A DNA stretch of 64,000 nucleotides from Trujillonella endophytica (GCF_019799905.1 NZ_JABGCI010000014.1:1-64000), one strand, 5' to 3'; shown: positions 1 to 8,139, counted from the first letter of the stretch. Program-made: numbers and translations. The notes: generated by a model not told the origin, from the sequence alone.

Positions 1-27
1 GGTGCGCTTGTTGCGGGTGGCGGTCAT
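1..27 (-). CDS. 5' end of an unknown gene, cut by the left edge
   Basis: Only the first nine codons (MTATRNKRT) lie in the window, reading off the left edge on the minus strand. The start is supported by an AGGAG ribosome binding site at 34-38 on the same strand, six bases before the ATG at 25-27. No function can be given. The strand and the 211-base gap to the kinase gene suggest its own promoter between 28 and 238. Confidence 0.6.
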
Positions 28-169
28 GTCGTTCTCCTGCGGGGAAGAGCCGGGGCGGGGTGTCCCGGCTGGCAGGAACGACTCTGGGCCGGTAACCGCA
101 GCCTCCCCGCCCGCGATCCGCAAGATCAGCGCAACGATGCCGCGGAGGTCACCCCGGTCGGCCCCAGGC

Positions 170-240
170 AGGACCCCGTCCTCCTCATGCCTCGCAAGCG
201 GCACGAGCCTCGGGACGGAGCCGGGACGGGGTCCTCCGTC
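170..240 (-). terminator. Inverted repeats 3' of the histidine kinase gene
   Basis: A 12-base perfect inverted repeat (170-181 with 224-235) and a nested 7-base one (214-220 with 234-240) lie at and beyond the kinase stop codon. They could form a factor-independent terminator without a T run, as is usual in high-GC actinobacteria. The rest of the 28-238 gap shows no gene. Confidence 0.35.
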
Positions 241-1498
241 AGCGGGGGAGCGTCAGGGTGAAGGTGGTGCCCTGGCCCTCGACGCTGGCGACGTCCAGCG
301 TGCCGCCGTGCGCGGTGGTGATCGTCCGGGTGATCGACAGGCCCAGGCCCACGCCCTTGACGGCGTTGCGCCGCGCGGTGGAGGCCCGGAAGAACCGGGT
401 GAACAGCTGGTCGAGCTCGGCGGCGGGGATGCCGTAACCGGTGTCGCTGACGGCGATCCGGGCGACGGGCGTGGTGCCCGGACGCTCCTCGGCCGTGAAC
501 CCGCCGTCGGCGGCCCGCCAGCCGGCCTGCAGCGCCAGGGTGACCCGGCCGCCGGCGGGGGTGAACTTCACGGCGTTGGAGACGAGGTTGTCGCAGGCCT
601 GCCCGAGGCGGACGGCGTCCCCGCGCACGGTGACGCGGCCGGCGGGCAGCACCAGGTCCAGCTGGACCTCCCCGGCGGCCGCGGCGACGCGGGCGGTCTC
701 CTCGGCGGCCCGCAGGACGCCGGCGAGGTCGACGTCCTCGGGCTGCAGCGTGAAGTGGCCGGCCTCGACCTGAGCGGTGAACAGCAGGTCGCCGACCAGC
801 CGCAGCAGGCGCTGTGCGTTGCGCTCGACCGTGCCCAGGTGGGAGCGCTGCTCGTCGGTGAGCGGCTGGTCGGGGTCGTCGAGCACCAGCTCGAGGTAGC
901 CGAGGATCGAGCTCAGCGGGGTGCGCAGCTCGTGGCTGATCAGGCCGACGAACTGGTCCTTGAGCCGCTCCGAGGCCCGGACCTCGGTCATGTCGGTGGC
1001 CACGAAGTTCCAGCCGGCGTGCTCGCCGGAGTCGTCGCTACGCGGGGTGACCGCGACCGAGACGGTGCGCTCCTCGCCCGTCGCCGTCACGTACGTCCAG
1101 TCGCGGACGTCGCGGCCCTCGACCCGGGCCAGCTCCACGAGTGCGGTCAGGCCGCCGCCGGCGCCGGCCAGCTCCTCGGGGAGGTGGAAGTCGGTGATCA
1201 GGCGTCGGCGGACGACGTCGGCGCGGGGGAGACCGAGCAGCTTCTCGGCGCCGGGGTTCCAGACGCGGACCACGCCGTCGAGGTCGGTGCCGATGATCGA
1301 CTGCTCGGTGACCGCGTCGATGACGCTGGTCATCGTCTGGGCGCGGGCCGCGAGCATCCGGGTGGCGACCTCGAGCTCGCCGTCCCGGTGCTGCATCTGG
1401 GCGCGCAGGGCGTCGCGCTCGTCGGTCAGCCGCGCCACCTCGGCGCGCAGCCCCGCGACCTCGTCGGCCGTGACCGGCGCCTCCTCGACGGCGGTCAC
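239..1498 (-). CDS. PAS-domain sensor histidine kinase
   Basis: A 419-residue sensor kinase with no transmembrane segment, so probably cytosolic. Residues 12-46 look coiled-coil, a PAS domain follows at about 57-170, then the HisKA dimerisation helix with the phospho-acceptor motif FVGLISHELRTPL (His about 189). The C-terminal ATPase domain shows the N box (DNLVSNAVKFTP), G1 (DTGYGIP) and G2 (GVGLGLSI) motifs. The GTG start overlaps the stop of the upstream response-regulator gene by four bases (GTGA), so the two are co-translated and form a two-component pair. The signal is unknown; the PAS could bind a cofactor such as haem or flavin, but no diagnostic residue is evident. Confidence 0.93.
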   Translation of the reverse strand: MTAVEEAPVTADEVAGLRAEVARLTDERDALRAQMQHRDGELEVATRMLAARAQTMTSVIDAVTEQSIIGTDLDGVVRVWNPGAEKLLGLPRADVVRRRLITDFHLPEELAGAGGGLTALVELARVEGRDVRDWTYVTATGEERTVSVAVTPRSDDSGEHAGWNFVATDMTEVRASERLKDQFVGLISHELRTPLSSILGYLELVLDDPDQPLTDEQRSHLGTVERNAQRLLRLVGDLLFTAQVEAGHFTLQPEDVDLAGVLRAAEETARVAAAAGEVQLDLVLPAGRVTVRGDAVRLGQACDNLVSNAVKFTPAGGRVTLALQAGWRAADGGFTAEERPGTTPVARIAVSDTGYGIPAAELDQLFTRFFRASTARRNAVKGVGLGLSITRTITTAHGGTLDVASVEGQGTTFTLTLPR

Positions 1499-1884
1499 GC
1501 GGAGACCCCCGCGGTGAGCTCGCGCACGCGGGCCACGAGACCGGCGACGGAGAAGGGCTTGGCGAGGTAGCTGTCAGCACCGGCGGCCAGGCCGCGGGCG
1601 ACGTCGTCGGCCGATGCGCCGGCCGACAGCAGCAGCACCCGGACGCCGGCGGTGGCCGCCTCGGCGCGTAACGTGGTGCAGACCTCCAGCCCGGTGGCGC
1701 CGGGCATGGAGACGTCGAGCACCGCCAGGTCCGGGACGTGTTCCCGGGCGGCGACCAGGGCCGCGGCACCGTCGGCCACCTCGGCGACCACGGTGCAGTC
1801 GGCCCGCCGGACGGCCAGGCGCACCAGGCCCCGGATGTCGTCCTCGTCGTCGGCGACGAGCACGCGGGGTGCCGGTTGCTCCAC
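1495..1884 (-). CDS. Single-domain response regulator (CheY-like receiver)
   Basis: A 129-residue receiver domain with nothing after it. The acidic pocket (VADDEDD), the phospho-acceptor Asp57 in LAVLDVSMPG, the switch Ser in LLLSAG and the conserved Lys in YLAKPFS are all present. It lacks a DNA-binding or enzymatic output, so it must act through protein contacts or phospho-relay. It is encoded first in a two-gene operon with the PAS kinase, with a four-base overlap. The start is GTG at 1882-1884; the nearby upstream hairpin at 1996-2046 belongs to the neighbouring gene. Confidence 0.93.
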   Translation of the reverse strand: MEQPAPRVLVADDEDDIRGLVRLAVRRADCTVVAEVADGAAALVAAREHVPDLAVLDVSMPGATGLEVCTTLRAEAATAGVRVLLLSAGASADDVARGLAAGADSYLAKPFSVAGLVARVRELTAGVSA

Positions 1885-1995
1885 GGTGGTGCTCCCGTCG
1901 GTCGGTGGTCCTCACCGTCGACGTCGGCGCCCCGGGGACGTTCCTGCAGCTCGCGCGTCCGCGCCTCACCCGTCCAGGTGACGGACGGCCGGTCG

Positions 1996-2046
1996 CGCAC
2001 GACAGCGCGCCCCGCCGGGAGTCCCGGCGGGGCGCGCTGTCGTGCG
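1996..2046 (-). terminator. Strong hairpin terminator after the DUF3618 gene
   Basis: A 25-base perfect inverted repeat (1996-2020 with 2022-2046) sits nine bases past the stop of the minus-strand gene at 2055. The stem is almost all G/C. It separates the stress cluster from the two-component operon, which needs its own promoter between 1885 and 1995. Confidence 0.85.
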
Positions 2047-2054
2047 GGTGGTTC

Positions 2055-2756
2055 TTACTTGCCGGTCTGGCTCTGCACCGTCTGCTTGGACTGCTGGGCC
2101 TGGCCCTGCACGTCCGAGGCGGCCGACTGGCCCTCCTGCTTGACGGTCTGGGCCGCGTCGGTGGCGGTCGACTTGACCTCCTCGACGGCGTTCTGCGCGA
2201 CCGGCTTGAGCTCCTCGCCGATCTCCTGCGCGGCCTGCTTGGCGGGGGCCAGCAGCGCGTCCTTGTTCTCGCGGAACGCGGTCTCGGCCTGCTGGGCCAG
2301 CTGCTGCTCCTTCTGCGTGGCGGGCAGGAGGCTGGACACCAGCCAGCCGGCACCGAAGGCGATCAGACCGGCGGCGAGGGGGTTGCCCTGGGCCTGCCGG
2401 ATGATCTGGTCAGGGGCCTGCTGGACGGCGTGCGCGGCCTGCTGCGCGGCGCCCTGCACCGAGTCCGCGGCGCTGGAGGCGGCACCCTGCACCGACCCCG
2501 CGGCGCTCGAGGCGGCACCCTGCACCGACCCCGCGGCGCTCTGAGCGCGGTACTGCGCGGTCGAGGTGGTGTCGTGCGCGCTGCCCATCACCTTCTCCTT
2601 GGCTCGCGTGATGCGGCCCTTGGCCGCCGTGACGCGCCGGTCCATGACCCGCGCGGGGTTGACCTTTTCGTTGAGGGCGTCGACGTCGTAGCTGAGCTCG
2701 CGCCGCGTCTCCTCGATCTGCCGCCGGATGACGTCCGGGTCGTTGCTCGTGGTCAT
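2055..2756 (-). CDS. DUF3618 stress/envelope protein with tandem Ala-Ser-Gln repeats
   Basis: A 233-residue protein. The N-terminus (DPDVIRRQIEETRRELSYDV) is the hallmark of DUF3618, a short actinobacterial domain often fused to or encoded beside holin-X (DUF1469) proteins. Residues 71-104 hold near-identical 11-residue repeats of the type AAGSVQGAASS, followed by one hydrophobic segment (AAGLIAFGAGWLVSSLLP, about 125-142) and a long Gln/Ala-rich, probably helical tail resembling LEA and apolipoprotein-like stress proteins. Last gene of a three-gene cluster transcribed from a putative SigF/SigB-type promoter at 4411. A role in membrane protection under desiccation or osmotic stress is inference. 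Confidence 0.75.
   Translation of the reverse strand: MTTSNDPDVIRRQIEETRRELSYDVDALNEKVNPARVMDRRVTAAKGRITRAKEKVMGSAHDTTSTAQYRAQSAAGSVQGAASSAAGSVQGAASSAADSVQGAAQQAAHAVQQAPDQIIRQAQGNPLAAGLIAFGAGWLVSSLLPATQKEQQLAQQAETAFRENKDALLAPAKQAAQEIGEELKPVAQNAVEEVKSTATDAAQTVKQEGQSAASDVQGQAQQSKQTVQSQTGK
2446..2544 (-). repeat. Three tandem 33-bp units inside the DUF3618 gene
   Basis: Three adjacent 33-base units (2446-2478, 2479-2511, 2512-2544) encode the 11-residue repeats of the DUF3618 protein. The second and third units are nearly identical at the DNA level, so copy number may vary between strains by slippage or recombination. Confidence 0.85.
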
Positions 2757-2796
2757 CTCTGGTGTCTCCAGGTGTGTGTGGGCCGGGGGCCGCGGG

Positions 2797-3330
2797 TCAG
2801 TTGGGCTTCAGGGCGCCGGGGACCTGCGAGAGGGTCTCCACGGTCCGCTCGGGCTTCGGGTTGACCTGCTTGAACTTCTTCTTGCCCATCAGGAAGGCGA
2901 CGGCGCCGACGATCCCCCAGAGGATCGCGACGATGAGCGCCGACCAGCTGTGCCCCACGAGGTGGGACAGCGCCCACCAGAGGGCGATGGACAGGAACAT
3001 CAGGACCATGTAGCCGGCGAAGCCGGCGGCGCCGAACAGCCCGGCACCCGTGGCGGCCTTCGTCGCCTCGGCCTTGACCTCGACCTTGGCCAGCTCGAGC
3101 TCCTGGCGCATGAGCGTCGAGAGGTCCTTGGCGACCTCGCCCATGAGCTGGCCGACCGAGGTGCCCTCGACGTCCGGGTGCCCGCTGGCGGTCATCGGCG
3201 TGCCGATGTCACCGGAGACCGGGGGACCGGAGTGGGCGCCGTACTCGTCAGGGGTGACGGCGTAGTTCGCCTGCGGGTCGCCGTAGCCGGCCGACGACGC
3301 CGGCGTCGCGCCCGAGTAGGGGGACGTCAT
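2797..3330 (-). CDS. Phage-holin-family / holin-X (DUF1469) membrane protein
   Basis: A 177-residue protein. The N-terminal 55 residues are Gly/Ser/Pro-rich and polar. Next comes the typical DUF1469 amphipathic helix (VGQLMGEVAKDLSTLMRQEL), two transmembrane helices (about 100-122 and 130-150) and a basic KKKFKQVNPKPE tail. In actinobacteria this family is recurrently linked to DUF3618 genes; it is named for a resemblance to holins, but lysis is not its demonstrated job. It sits four bases after the LEA-like gene stop, which implies one operon. It may act as a membrane anchor for the DUF3618 and LEA-like partners (inference). Confidence 0.8.
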   Translation of the reverse strand: MTSPYSGATPASSAGYGDPQANYAVTPDEYGAHSGPPVSGDIGTPMTASGHPDVEGTSVGQLMGEVAKDLSTLMRQELELAKVEVKAEATKAATGAGLFGAAGFAGYMVLMFLSIALWWALSHLVGHSWSALIVAILWGIVGAVAFLMGKKKFKQVNPKPERTVETLSQVPGALKPN

Positions 3331-3333
3331 GGC

Positions 3334-4182
3334 TCAGACCACCCCGCCCGGACGACGGGACGGGTCGTCCCAGCCCGAGGGCGTGCTCGGCGGGACCACG
3401 CTGCCGGCCGGGGGGACCGTGCCGTACGGCGGGGGCGGCACCGGGGCGCCGGTCGTGCCGTAGGTGGTCTCGTAGCCGGGCTCGTAGCCCGTGGTGGTCT
3501 CGGTGTAGGTGCCGGTCGTCTCGGTGTAGCCCGAGTAGGCCGGCGCCGGGTCGACGTAGTTCGTGGGGGTGCGGTACGTACCGCTGCCACCGGACGAGCT
3601 CGGGCCCGAGTCGGTGTGGGCGGCCTTGACGCCGCTGGTCAGCCGGCCGGCGACGATGCCGGCGAGGGCCGCGCCCAGGAGGAAGGCGCCCGGCTTGCGG
3701 CGGGCGAAGGAGCGGATGTCCTCGAGCAGGTCGGCCGGCTCGCGGTTCTGCAGGAGGGTCGCGAAGTCCTGGACCTTGCTGGCGCCCTGCTTGACCAGGT
3801 CCTGCGCCGGTCCGGGAGCGGGGGCGTTGCCCTCCGCCATCCCGCGCAGTGCCTCGGCGAGCCCGGCCAGGCCCTGCCCGGCCTTCTGCTGCTGGGTGAC
3901 GACCTGCTGACGCAGCTGGTCACGGCCCTGGGCGAGGACGTCCTGGGCCTGGGCCTTGGTCTCGGCCACGACCTCCTTGGCCTGGTCGGCAGCGGTCGAG
4001 GCGACCTGGCTGGCGCCCTGCGCGGCGGTCTGGCCGACGTTGCGGGCCTCGTCCTTGGCGACGTCCGTGGTGGACGGGGCGCCGCTGGCGGAGGGGCTGG
4101 TCGCGCCGGCGGAGGGGCTGGTCGCGCCCGTCCCGGCGGTCGGGGGCGGGGGCGGGAACGGGGTGTCGATGGAGTGGGTCAT
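3334..4182 (-). CDS. LEA-like stress protein with one membrane segment and Tyr/Thr-rich tail
   Basis: A 282-residue protein. I chose the ATG at 4182 because an AGGAGG site lies five bases upstream; an in-frame ATG at 4392 would add 70 unconvincing Arg-rich residues. Order: Pro/Ser-rich leader, an Ala/Gln/Lys helical stretch (about 40-100) like LEA and YtxH-type proteins, a positively flanked hydrophobic segment (ARRKPGAFLLGAALAGIVAG, about 160-180), then a low-complexity Gly/Tyr/Thr/Pro tail. First gene of the DUF3618 cluster. It is not a catalytic protein by any motif I can see; a membrane or cell-wall associated protective role is inferred. Confidence 0.7.
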   Translation of the reverse strand: MTHSIDTPFPPPPPTAGTGATSPSAGATSPSASGAPSTTDVAKDEARNVGQTAAQGASQVASTAADQAKEVVAETKAQAQDVLAQGRDQLRQQVVTQQQKAGQGLAGLAEALRGMAEGNAPAPGPAQDLVKQGASKVQDFATLLQNREPADLLEDIRSFARRKPGAFLLGAALAGIVAGRLTSGVKAAHTDSGPSSSGGSGTYRTPTNYVDPAPAYSGYTETTGTYTETTTGYEPGYETTYGTTGAPVPPPPYGTVPPAGSVVPPSTPSGWDDPSRRPGGVV

Positions 4183-4410
4183 CGGTCCTCCTGAGGCATG
4201 GGTCGTGGTCGGGGCATGCGATGCCCGGTTCTGCCCCTGTCGGGGGCGCGACCGGGTCGCGTCCGTGCGGGCCCTTGCGGACACGGCTCCACCGGTCGCG
4301 GGGACGCGACCTCGGGAACGATGGTGGGAGGCGAGCCGGCGACCCCGCGGTGGGCGCCGGCCTAGTCGTCCCACCGTGTCTGAGTGGGCCACCGGCCTGC
4401 GGTTGAGCCG
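4183..4410 (-). other. Possible long 5' leader of the stress cluster
   Basis: There are 228 bases between the predicted SigF-type -10 element and the first gene. I see no convincing gene or known riboswitch here. If the promoter call is right, the transcript has an unusually long leader. Confidence 0.35.
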
Positions 4411-4435
4411 ATACCCGACTGATCACGGACGAAAC
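4411..4435 (-). promoter_or_regulatory. SigF/SigB-type general-stress promoter
   Basis: On the minus strand the sequence reads GTTT, 15 bases, GGGTAT (4432-4435 and 4411-4416), an exact match to the actinobacterial stress sigma factor consensus (GTTT, 14-17 bases, GGGTAT/C). It points at the LEA-like/holin-X/DUF3618 cluster, whose predicted function fits. Confidence 0.65.
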
Positions 4436-4459
4436 AGCGGGGTGCTGGGGCCGCCTGGG

Positions 4460-4478
4460 TAAGGTGAGCCTCTCCTAC
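4460..4478 (+). promoter_or_regulatory. IdeR/DmdR1-type iron box
   Basis: The 19-mer TAAGGTGAGCCTCTCCTAC matches the DtxR-family consensus (TWAGGTWAGSCTWACCTWA) at 15 of 19 positions. It lies 17 bases before the siderophore-interacting protein start, where a bound repressor would block transcription when iron is plentiful. TAAGGT at 4460-4465 could itself be the -10 element. Confidence 0.65.
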
Positions 4479-4494
4479 GTCGACTGGAGCCGTC

Positions 4495-5337
4495 ATGGCC
4501 GACCCGACCCCGCGCCGCCGGCGCGCCGCCCGCCAGGCCACCGTGGTCCGCACCGACCGGGTGACCCCCCACCTCGTGCGGGTCGTGCTCGGCGGCGAGG
4601 GCCTGTCCGGGTTCTCCCCCGTCCACACCGACAGCTACGTGAAGCTGGTCCTGCCGCCTGGCGGGGCGCCGTACGCCGCGCCGTTCGACCCGGCGGTCGT
4701 CGAGGCCGAGCAGCCCCGTGAGCTGTGGCCCTGCACCCGCACGTACACAGTGCGCAGGTGGGACGAGGCGGCCGGCGAGCTGACCCTGGACGTGGTGACG
4801 CACGGCGACGTCGGCCTGGCCGGACCCTGGGCCGCCGCCGCCCGCCCCGGGGACAGCGTGGTCCTGCTGGGCCCGGGCGGCGCCTACACGCCGGATGCGG
4901 ACGTGGACTGGCACCGGCTGGTGGGCGACGAGACGACGCTGCCGTCGATCGCGGCCTCCCTCGAGCGGCTGCCGCCCGGCGCGCGTGCCCTGGCTTTCGT
5001 CGAGGTCGCCGACGGGACCGAGGAGCAGGCGCTCGACCTGCCCGAGGACGTCGAGCTCACCTGGGTGCACCGCGGCGACGGCGTCCCCGGGACGGCGCTG
5101 GTGGCGGCCGTGCTCTCCGCGCCACTGCCGGAGGGCAGCGTGCAGGCGTTCGTGCACGGCGAGGCCGGCGCCGTACGCGAGCTGCGCCGCTGGCTGCGCA
5201 ACACCCTCGCGGTGCCGCGCGAGCAGCTGTCGGTGTCGGGCTACTGGCGGATCGGCCGCACCGAGGACCGCTGGCAGGCCGAGAAGCCGGAGTGGAACGC
5301 CGCCGTCGAGGCCGAGGAGCAGACCCTGGCGGTCTAG
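4495..5337 (+). CDS. Siderophore-interacting protein (FAD-dependent ferric reductase)
   Basis: A 280-residue cytosolic flavoprotein of the SIP/ViuB family, which reduces ferric siderophores so that iron is released in the cell. The FAD-binding motif RTYTVR (about 82-87), the GDETTLPSIAASLE nucleotide-binding stretch and the family's C-terminal GYWRIGRTEDRW motif are all present. Length is normal for the family. ATG at 4495 follows GGAG by five bases. The iron box at 4460 suggests IdeR control. It is a single gene without a siderophore transporter beside it, so it probably serves receptors encoded elsewhere. Its end overlaps the convergent enoyl-CoA hydratase gene by four bases. Confidence 0.93.
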   Translation: MADPTPRRRRAARQATVVRTDRVTPHLVRVVLGGEGLSGFSPVHTDSYVKLVLPPGGAPYAAPFDPAVVEAEQPRELWPCTRTYTVRRWDEAAGELTLDVVTHGDVGLAGPWAAAARPGDSVVLLGPGGAYTPDADVDWHRLVGDETTLPSIAASLERLPPGARALAFVEVADGTEEQALDLPEDVELTWVHRGDGVPGTALVAAVLSAPLPEGSVQAFVHGEAGAVRELRRWLRNTLAVPREQLSVSGYWRIGRTEDRWQAEKPEWNAAVEAEEQTLAV

Positions 5338-6155
5338 GTCGCCCGCCAGGGGAAGGCGGGGGAGCGGCGCTCGGTGAACGCCGCCACCCCCTCGGCCAGC
5401 TCACCGGCGGCGATCGTCTCGCGGTACCAGCGGGCGGCCTCCGGCCGGCCGTCGCCGCCCGCGAGCAGCGCGGCGACCACCTCCTTGGTCGACCGCTGGG
5501 TCAGGGCCGACCGCGACGCCAGGACGCCGGCGAAGCGGCGCACCTCGGGCTCGAGCTCGTCGGGCGGCAGGAGCCGGTCGACCAGCCCGGTGCGCAGGGC
5601 GGTCGGCGCGTCCACGAGCTCGCCGCTGAACAGCAGGTAGCGGGTCAGGCCGGGCCCGACGAGGTCGACCAGGGCCTTCGTGGACTCGGGCGTGTAGACG
5701 ATGCCGACCTTGGCCGGGGTGACCCCGAAGACCCCGGTCTCGTCGGCGAAGCGGAGGTCGCAGCAGGTGGCCAGCTCCACCCCGCCGCCGATGCAGTGAC
5801 CGCGGACCATCGCGATCGTCGGCTGGGGGAAGTCGCGCAGCGCCGCCTGCGCGGCGAGATTGTCGCGGCGGAGCGCGGCCATGGGGTCGTCGGCGTCCGG
5901 GCCGCCCAGCAGGTCGGCGATGTCGGCGCCGGCGCAGAAGCTGCTGCCGGCGCCGGTGACGACGAGCGCGCGGACGTCCGGGTCCTCCGCCGGCCCGGCG
6001 AGCACCGCGGGCAGGTCCCGCCACATGCCCGACGTCATGGCGTTGCGCTTGGCCGGCCGGTCGATGGTGAGGACGGCGACGCCCGGGCCGAGGCCGTCGC
6101 GGGTGAGGGTGAGGTGCTGGGTCGTGGGGTGCTCGGTCGTCAGGGGCTCCGCCAT
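5334..6155 (-). CDS. Enoyl-CoA hydratase/isomerase family protein
   Basis: A 273-residue crotonase-fold enzyme. The oxyanion-hole segments are clear (SSFCAGADI and RGHCIGGGVELATCCDLRFA), and CoA-binding residues fall in the usual places. The second catalytic position, where enoyl-CoA hydratases carry Glu, reads VGIVYTPES, so it may not be a simple hydratase. I start it at 6155 (MAEPLTTEH), with GAGG ten bases upstream, rather than at longer in-frame options. It stands alone between convergent and parallel genes, and its substrate cannot be told. Confidence 0.88.
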   Translation of the reverse strand: MAEPLTTEHPTTQHLTLTRDGLGPGVAVLTIDRPAKRNAMTSGMWRDLPAVLAGPAEDPDVRALVVTGAGSSFCAGADIADLLGGPDADDPMAALRRDNLAAQAALRDFPQPTIAMVRGHCIGGGVELATCCDLRFADETGVFGVTPAKVGIVYTPESTKALVDLVGPGLTRYLLFSGELVDAPTALRTGLVDRLLPPDELEPEVRRFAGVLASRSALTQRSTKEVVAALLAGGDGRPEAARWYRETIAAGELAEGVAAFTERRSPAFPWRAT

Positions 6156-6276
6156 GCGGGCATCCTCACGTCCCCCGTCGGCGCCTCCCGCGCCGGGTGC
6201 CGCCGGGTCGCCGCCGGTGCCGCGCCACAGCGCGGCACCGGCGACCGCACCGCGGGCCTCGGAGGTGCGGACCCGC

Positions 6277-7215
6277 TCAGCCCAGGTCGTCGGTGGCGAA
6301 GGTGTCGCACTGACCGGGGTCGCCGGTCTCGTAGCCGGTGGTGAACCAGCGCTGCCGCTGCTCCGAGGAGCCGTGGGTGAAGGCGTCCTGGTCGACGTTG
6401 CCGCCACCGAGCTCGCGCTGGATGAAGTCGTCGCCGATCCGGCCGGCGGCGTCCAGCGCGCGGTCGATGTCGTCCTGGGTGATCTCGGCGATCAGCGGCT
6501 CGCCGGACTCGTCGGGCACGGTCTCGGCGTGGTTGGCCCAGCTGCCGGCGAAGCAGTCCGCCTGCAGCTCCAGCCGCACGGTGCCGCTCTCCGGGCCGGT
6601 CTCGCCGGGCGTGACCTGCCGGTTGTAGCCGAGCAGGTTCTGCACGTGGTGTCCGTACTCGTGGGCGATCACGTACGCGTTGACGAACAGCCCGCCCTCG
6701 GCGCCGAACTGCTCCTGCAGGGTCTCGAAGAACGACAGGTCGATGTACACGAGCTGGTCGGCCGGGCAGTAGAAGGGCCCGGAGCCGCTCGTCGCCCCGC
6801 CGCAGCTGGTCTGCACCTGGCCGGAGAAGAAGACGGTGTCGGTGGGCACGTATCGGTCGCCCAGGACGCCGGACCAGTAGTCCTGGATCGACTCGATGTC
6901 GGCGACGACGGCGCAGTCGACCGACTCGTTGGCGTCGGCGCCGGTCTGGCACTGCTGCTCGAGGGCGCCGTTGTCCGCCGTCTGCCCCTCGCCGAGGGAA
7001 CCGAGCTGTCCGCCCAGGGCGCCGGCGGCTGCGCCGCCACCCCCGCCGCCTCCCCCGAGCACCTGGAACAGGACCAGGACGAGGATCCCGACCACGCCCA
7101 GCCCGCCCCCGCCGACCGCCATGCCGCGGCCGCCGCCCATGCCCCCCATGCCGCCCCGGCCGCGCCGGTCCTGCACGCCGGACGTGTCCAGGCGCCCACC
7201 CTCGCGGTACCTCAT
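6277..7215 (-). CDS. Membrane-anchored neutral zinc metallopeptidase (YpfJ family)
   Basis: A 312-residue protein of the YpfJ/KPN_02809 family (Pfam Zn_peptidase). A basic, Gly/Met-rich N-terminus (residues 1-35) precedes one transmembrane helix (about 38-54) and a poly-Gly linker. The large extracytoplasmic domain has the zincin motif AHEYGHHVQ, a downstream ELQADCFAGSWA metal-ligand helix, and four or more Cys residues likely in disulfides. Catalytic role is inferred from the intact HEXXH; the physiological substrate of the family is not established. It is monocistronic, with FNT upstream and an enoyl-CoA hydratase downstream. Confidence 0.88.
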   Translation of the reverse strand: MRYREGGRLDTSGVQDRRGRGGMGGMGGGRGMAVGGGGLGVVGILVLVLFQVLGGGGGGGGAAAGALGGQLGSLGEGQTADNGALEQQCQTGADANESVDCAVVADIESIQDYWSGVLGDRYVPTDTVFFSGQVQTSCGGATSGSGPFYCPADQLVYIDLSFFETLQEQFGAEGGLFVNAYVIAHEYGHHVQNLLGYNRQVTPGETGPESGTVRLELQADCFAGSWANHAETVPDESGEPLIAEITQDDIDRALDAAGRIGDDFIQRELGGGNVDQDAFTHGSSEQRQRWFTTGYETGDPGQCDTFATDDLG

Positions 7216-7290
7216 CGGTGGCAGTCCTCCTGGTCGCGCCGTCCGCCGGCGGCCGCCGGCGGCCCTCCGACTGCCCCGGAGGGGCGCCGG

Positions 7291-8139
7291 TCATGCGCGT
7301 TCGGCAGCCTCCCCGCCCTTGGCGGGGACCTCGGCGGGCTTGTCGCGCAGGAAGAGGTACCAGTAGGACGTCGACACGAAGACGACGGCGCCGACGAGGT
7401 TGCCCGCGCCGGCCAGCAGCCAGTTGAGCACCGTGTCGCCCCATCCGACGTCCGGGACCCCGGCGAAGATAGCGGCCGGCAGGAAGAACATGTTGGCGAC
7501 GACGTGGTCGAAGCCCATCGCGACGAAGGCCATGATCGGGAAGAAGATCGCCAGGATCTTCCCCGAGATGCTCGTGGACGACAGGGACATCCACACCGCC
7601 AGGCAGACCAGCCAGTTGCAGCCGACGCCGCGCAGGAAGATCTCCCAGGCCGTGTGGCCGGAGGTCTTGCCCTCCGCGATCTGGCCGAGCCGCTCGAAGG
7701 TGAGGGCGGCGGATCCGGAGCTGTCCGCGTCGCCGATGACGCCCGTCGACACGGCGAGGAAGTAGGCGACGAAGAGCGCGCCGAGCAGGTTGCCCAGCAG
7801 CACGAGGGTGAGGTTGCGGGCGACGTCGCCGACCGTGATCCGGCCCTGCATGGCCCCGAGCGGGACCAGCATCATGTTGCCCGTCGCCAGGTCCGAGCCC
7901 GCGATCAGCACGAGCACCAGGCCGAGCGTGAACGCCGCACCGGTCCAGAGGGTCGGCAGCGTCCCCCAGGTCTCCGGGTCCAGGCCGGAGGAGACGGTGA
8001 TCGCCACCATCGCGCCGAAGGAGATGTAGGCGCCGGCCAGGAAGGCGCTGACCAGGACGCGGTCCCAGCTGCGATGCACCTTCTTGGCGCCCGTCTCGGC
8101 CGCGACCTGCGCGATCTCGTTCGGCTGCTTGGCGGTCAT
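7291..8139 (-). CDS. Formate/nitrite transporter (FNT) family channel
   Basis: A 282-residue integral membrane protein with six predicted helices. The FNT signatures are present: the first half-repeat with FLAGAYISFGA, the GNLLGALFVAY segment, CNWLVCLAVWM in the second repeat, and the central histidine in the GFDHVVANMFF helix. FNT proteins form pentameric channels for formate, nitrite, hydrosulfide or lactate; sequence alone does not decide which. The start ATG at 8139 follows a GGAG-like site (CGGAGGATCCG on the minus strand). No formate or nitrite enzyme is nearby to settle the substrate. Confidence 0.9.
   Translation of the reverse strand: MTAKQPNEIAQVAAETGAKKVHRSWDRVLVSAFLAGAYISFGAMVAITVSSGLDPETWGTLPTLWTGAAFTLGLVLVLIAGSDLATGNMMLVPLGAMQGRITVGDVARNLTLVLLGNLLGALFVAYFLAVSTGVIGDADSSGSAALTFERLGQIAEGKTSGHTAWEIFLRGVGCNWLVCLAVWMSLSSTSISGKILAIFFPIMAFVAMGFDHVVANMFFLPAAIFAGVPDVGWGDTVLNWLLAGAGNLVGAVVFVSTSYWYLFLRDKPAEVPAKGGEAAERA

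Noticed and set aside
2..1570. Very long plus-strand reading frame across the kinase gene
   Set aside because: It is the mirror of a clear histidine kinase on the minus strand; its translation is low-complexity Gly/Arg/Ala typical of shadows in GC-rich DNA.
3334..4392. Start of the LEA-like gene at 4392 instead of 4182
   Set aside because: It would place the start within a few bases of the predicted promoter and add an Arg-rich leader; the ATG at 4182 has an ideal AGGAGG site.
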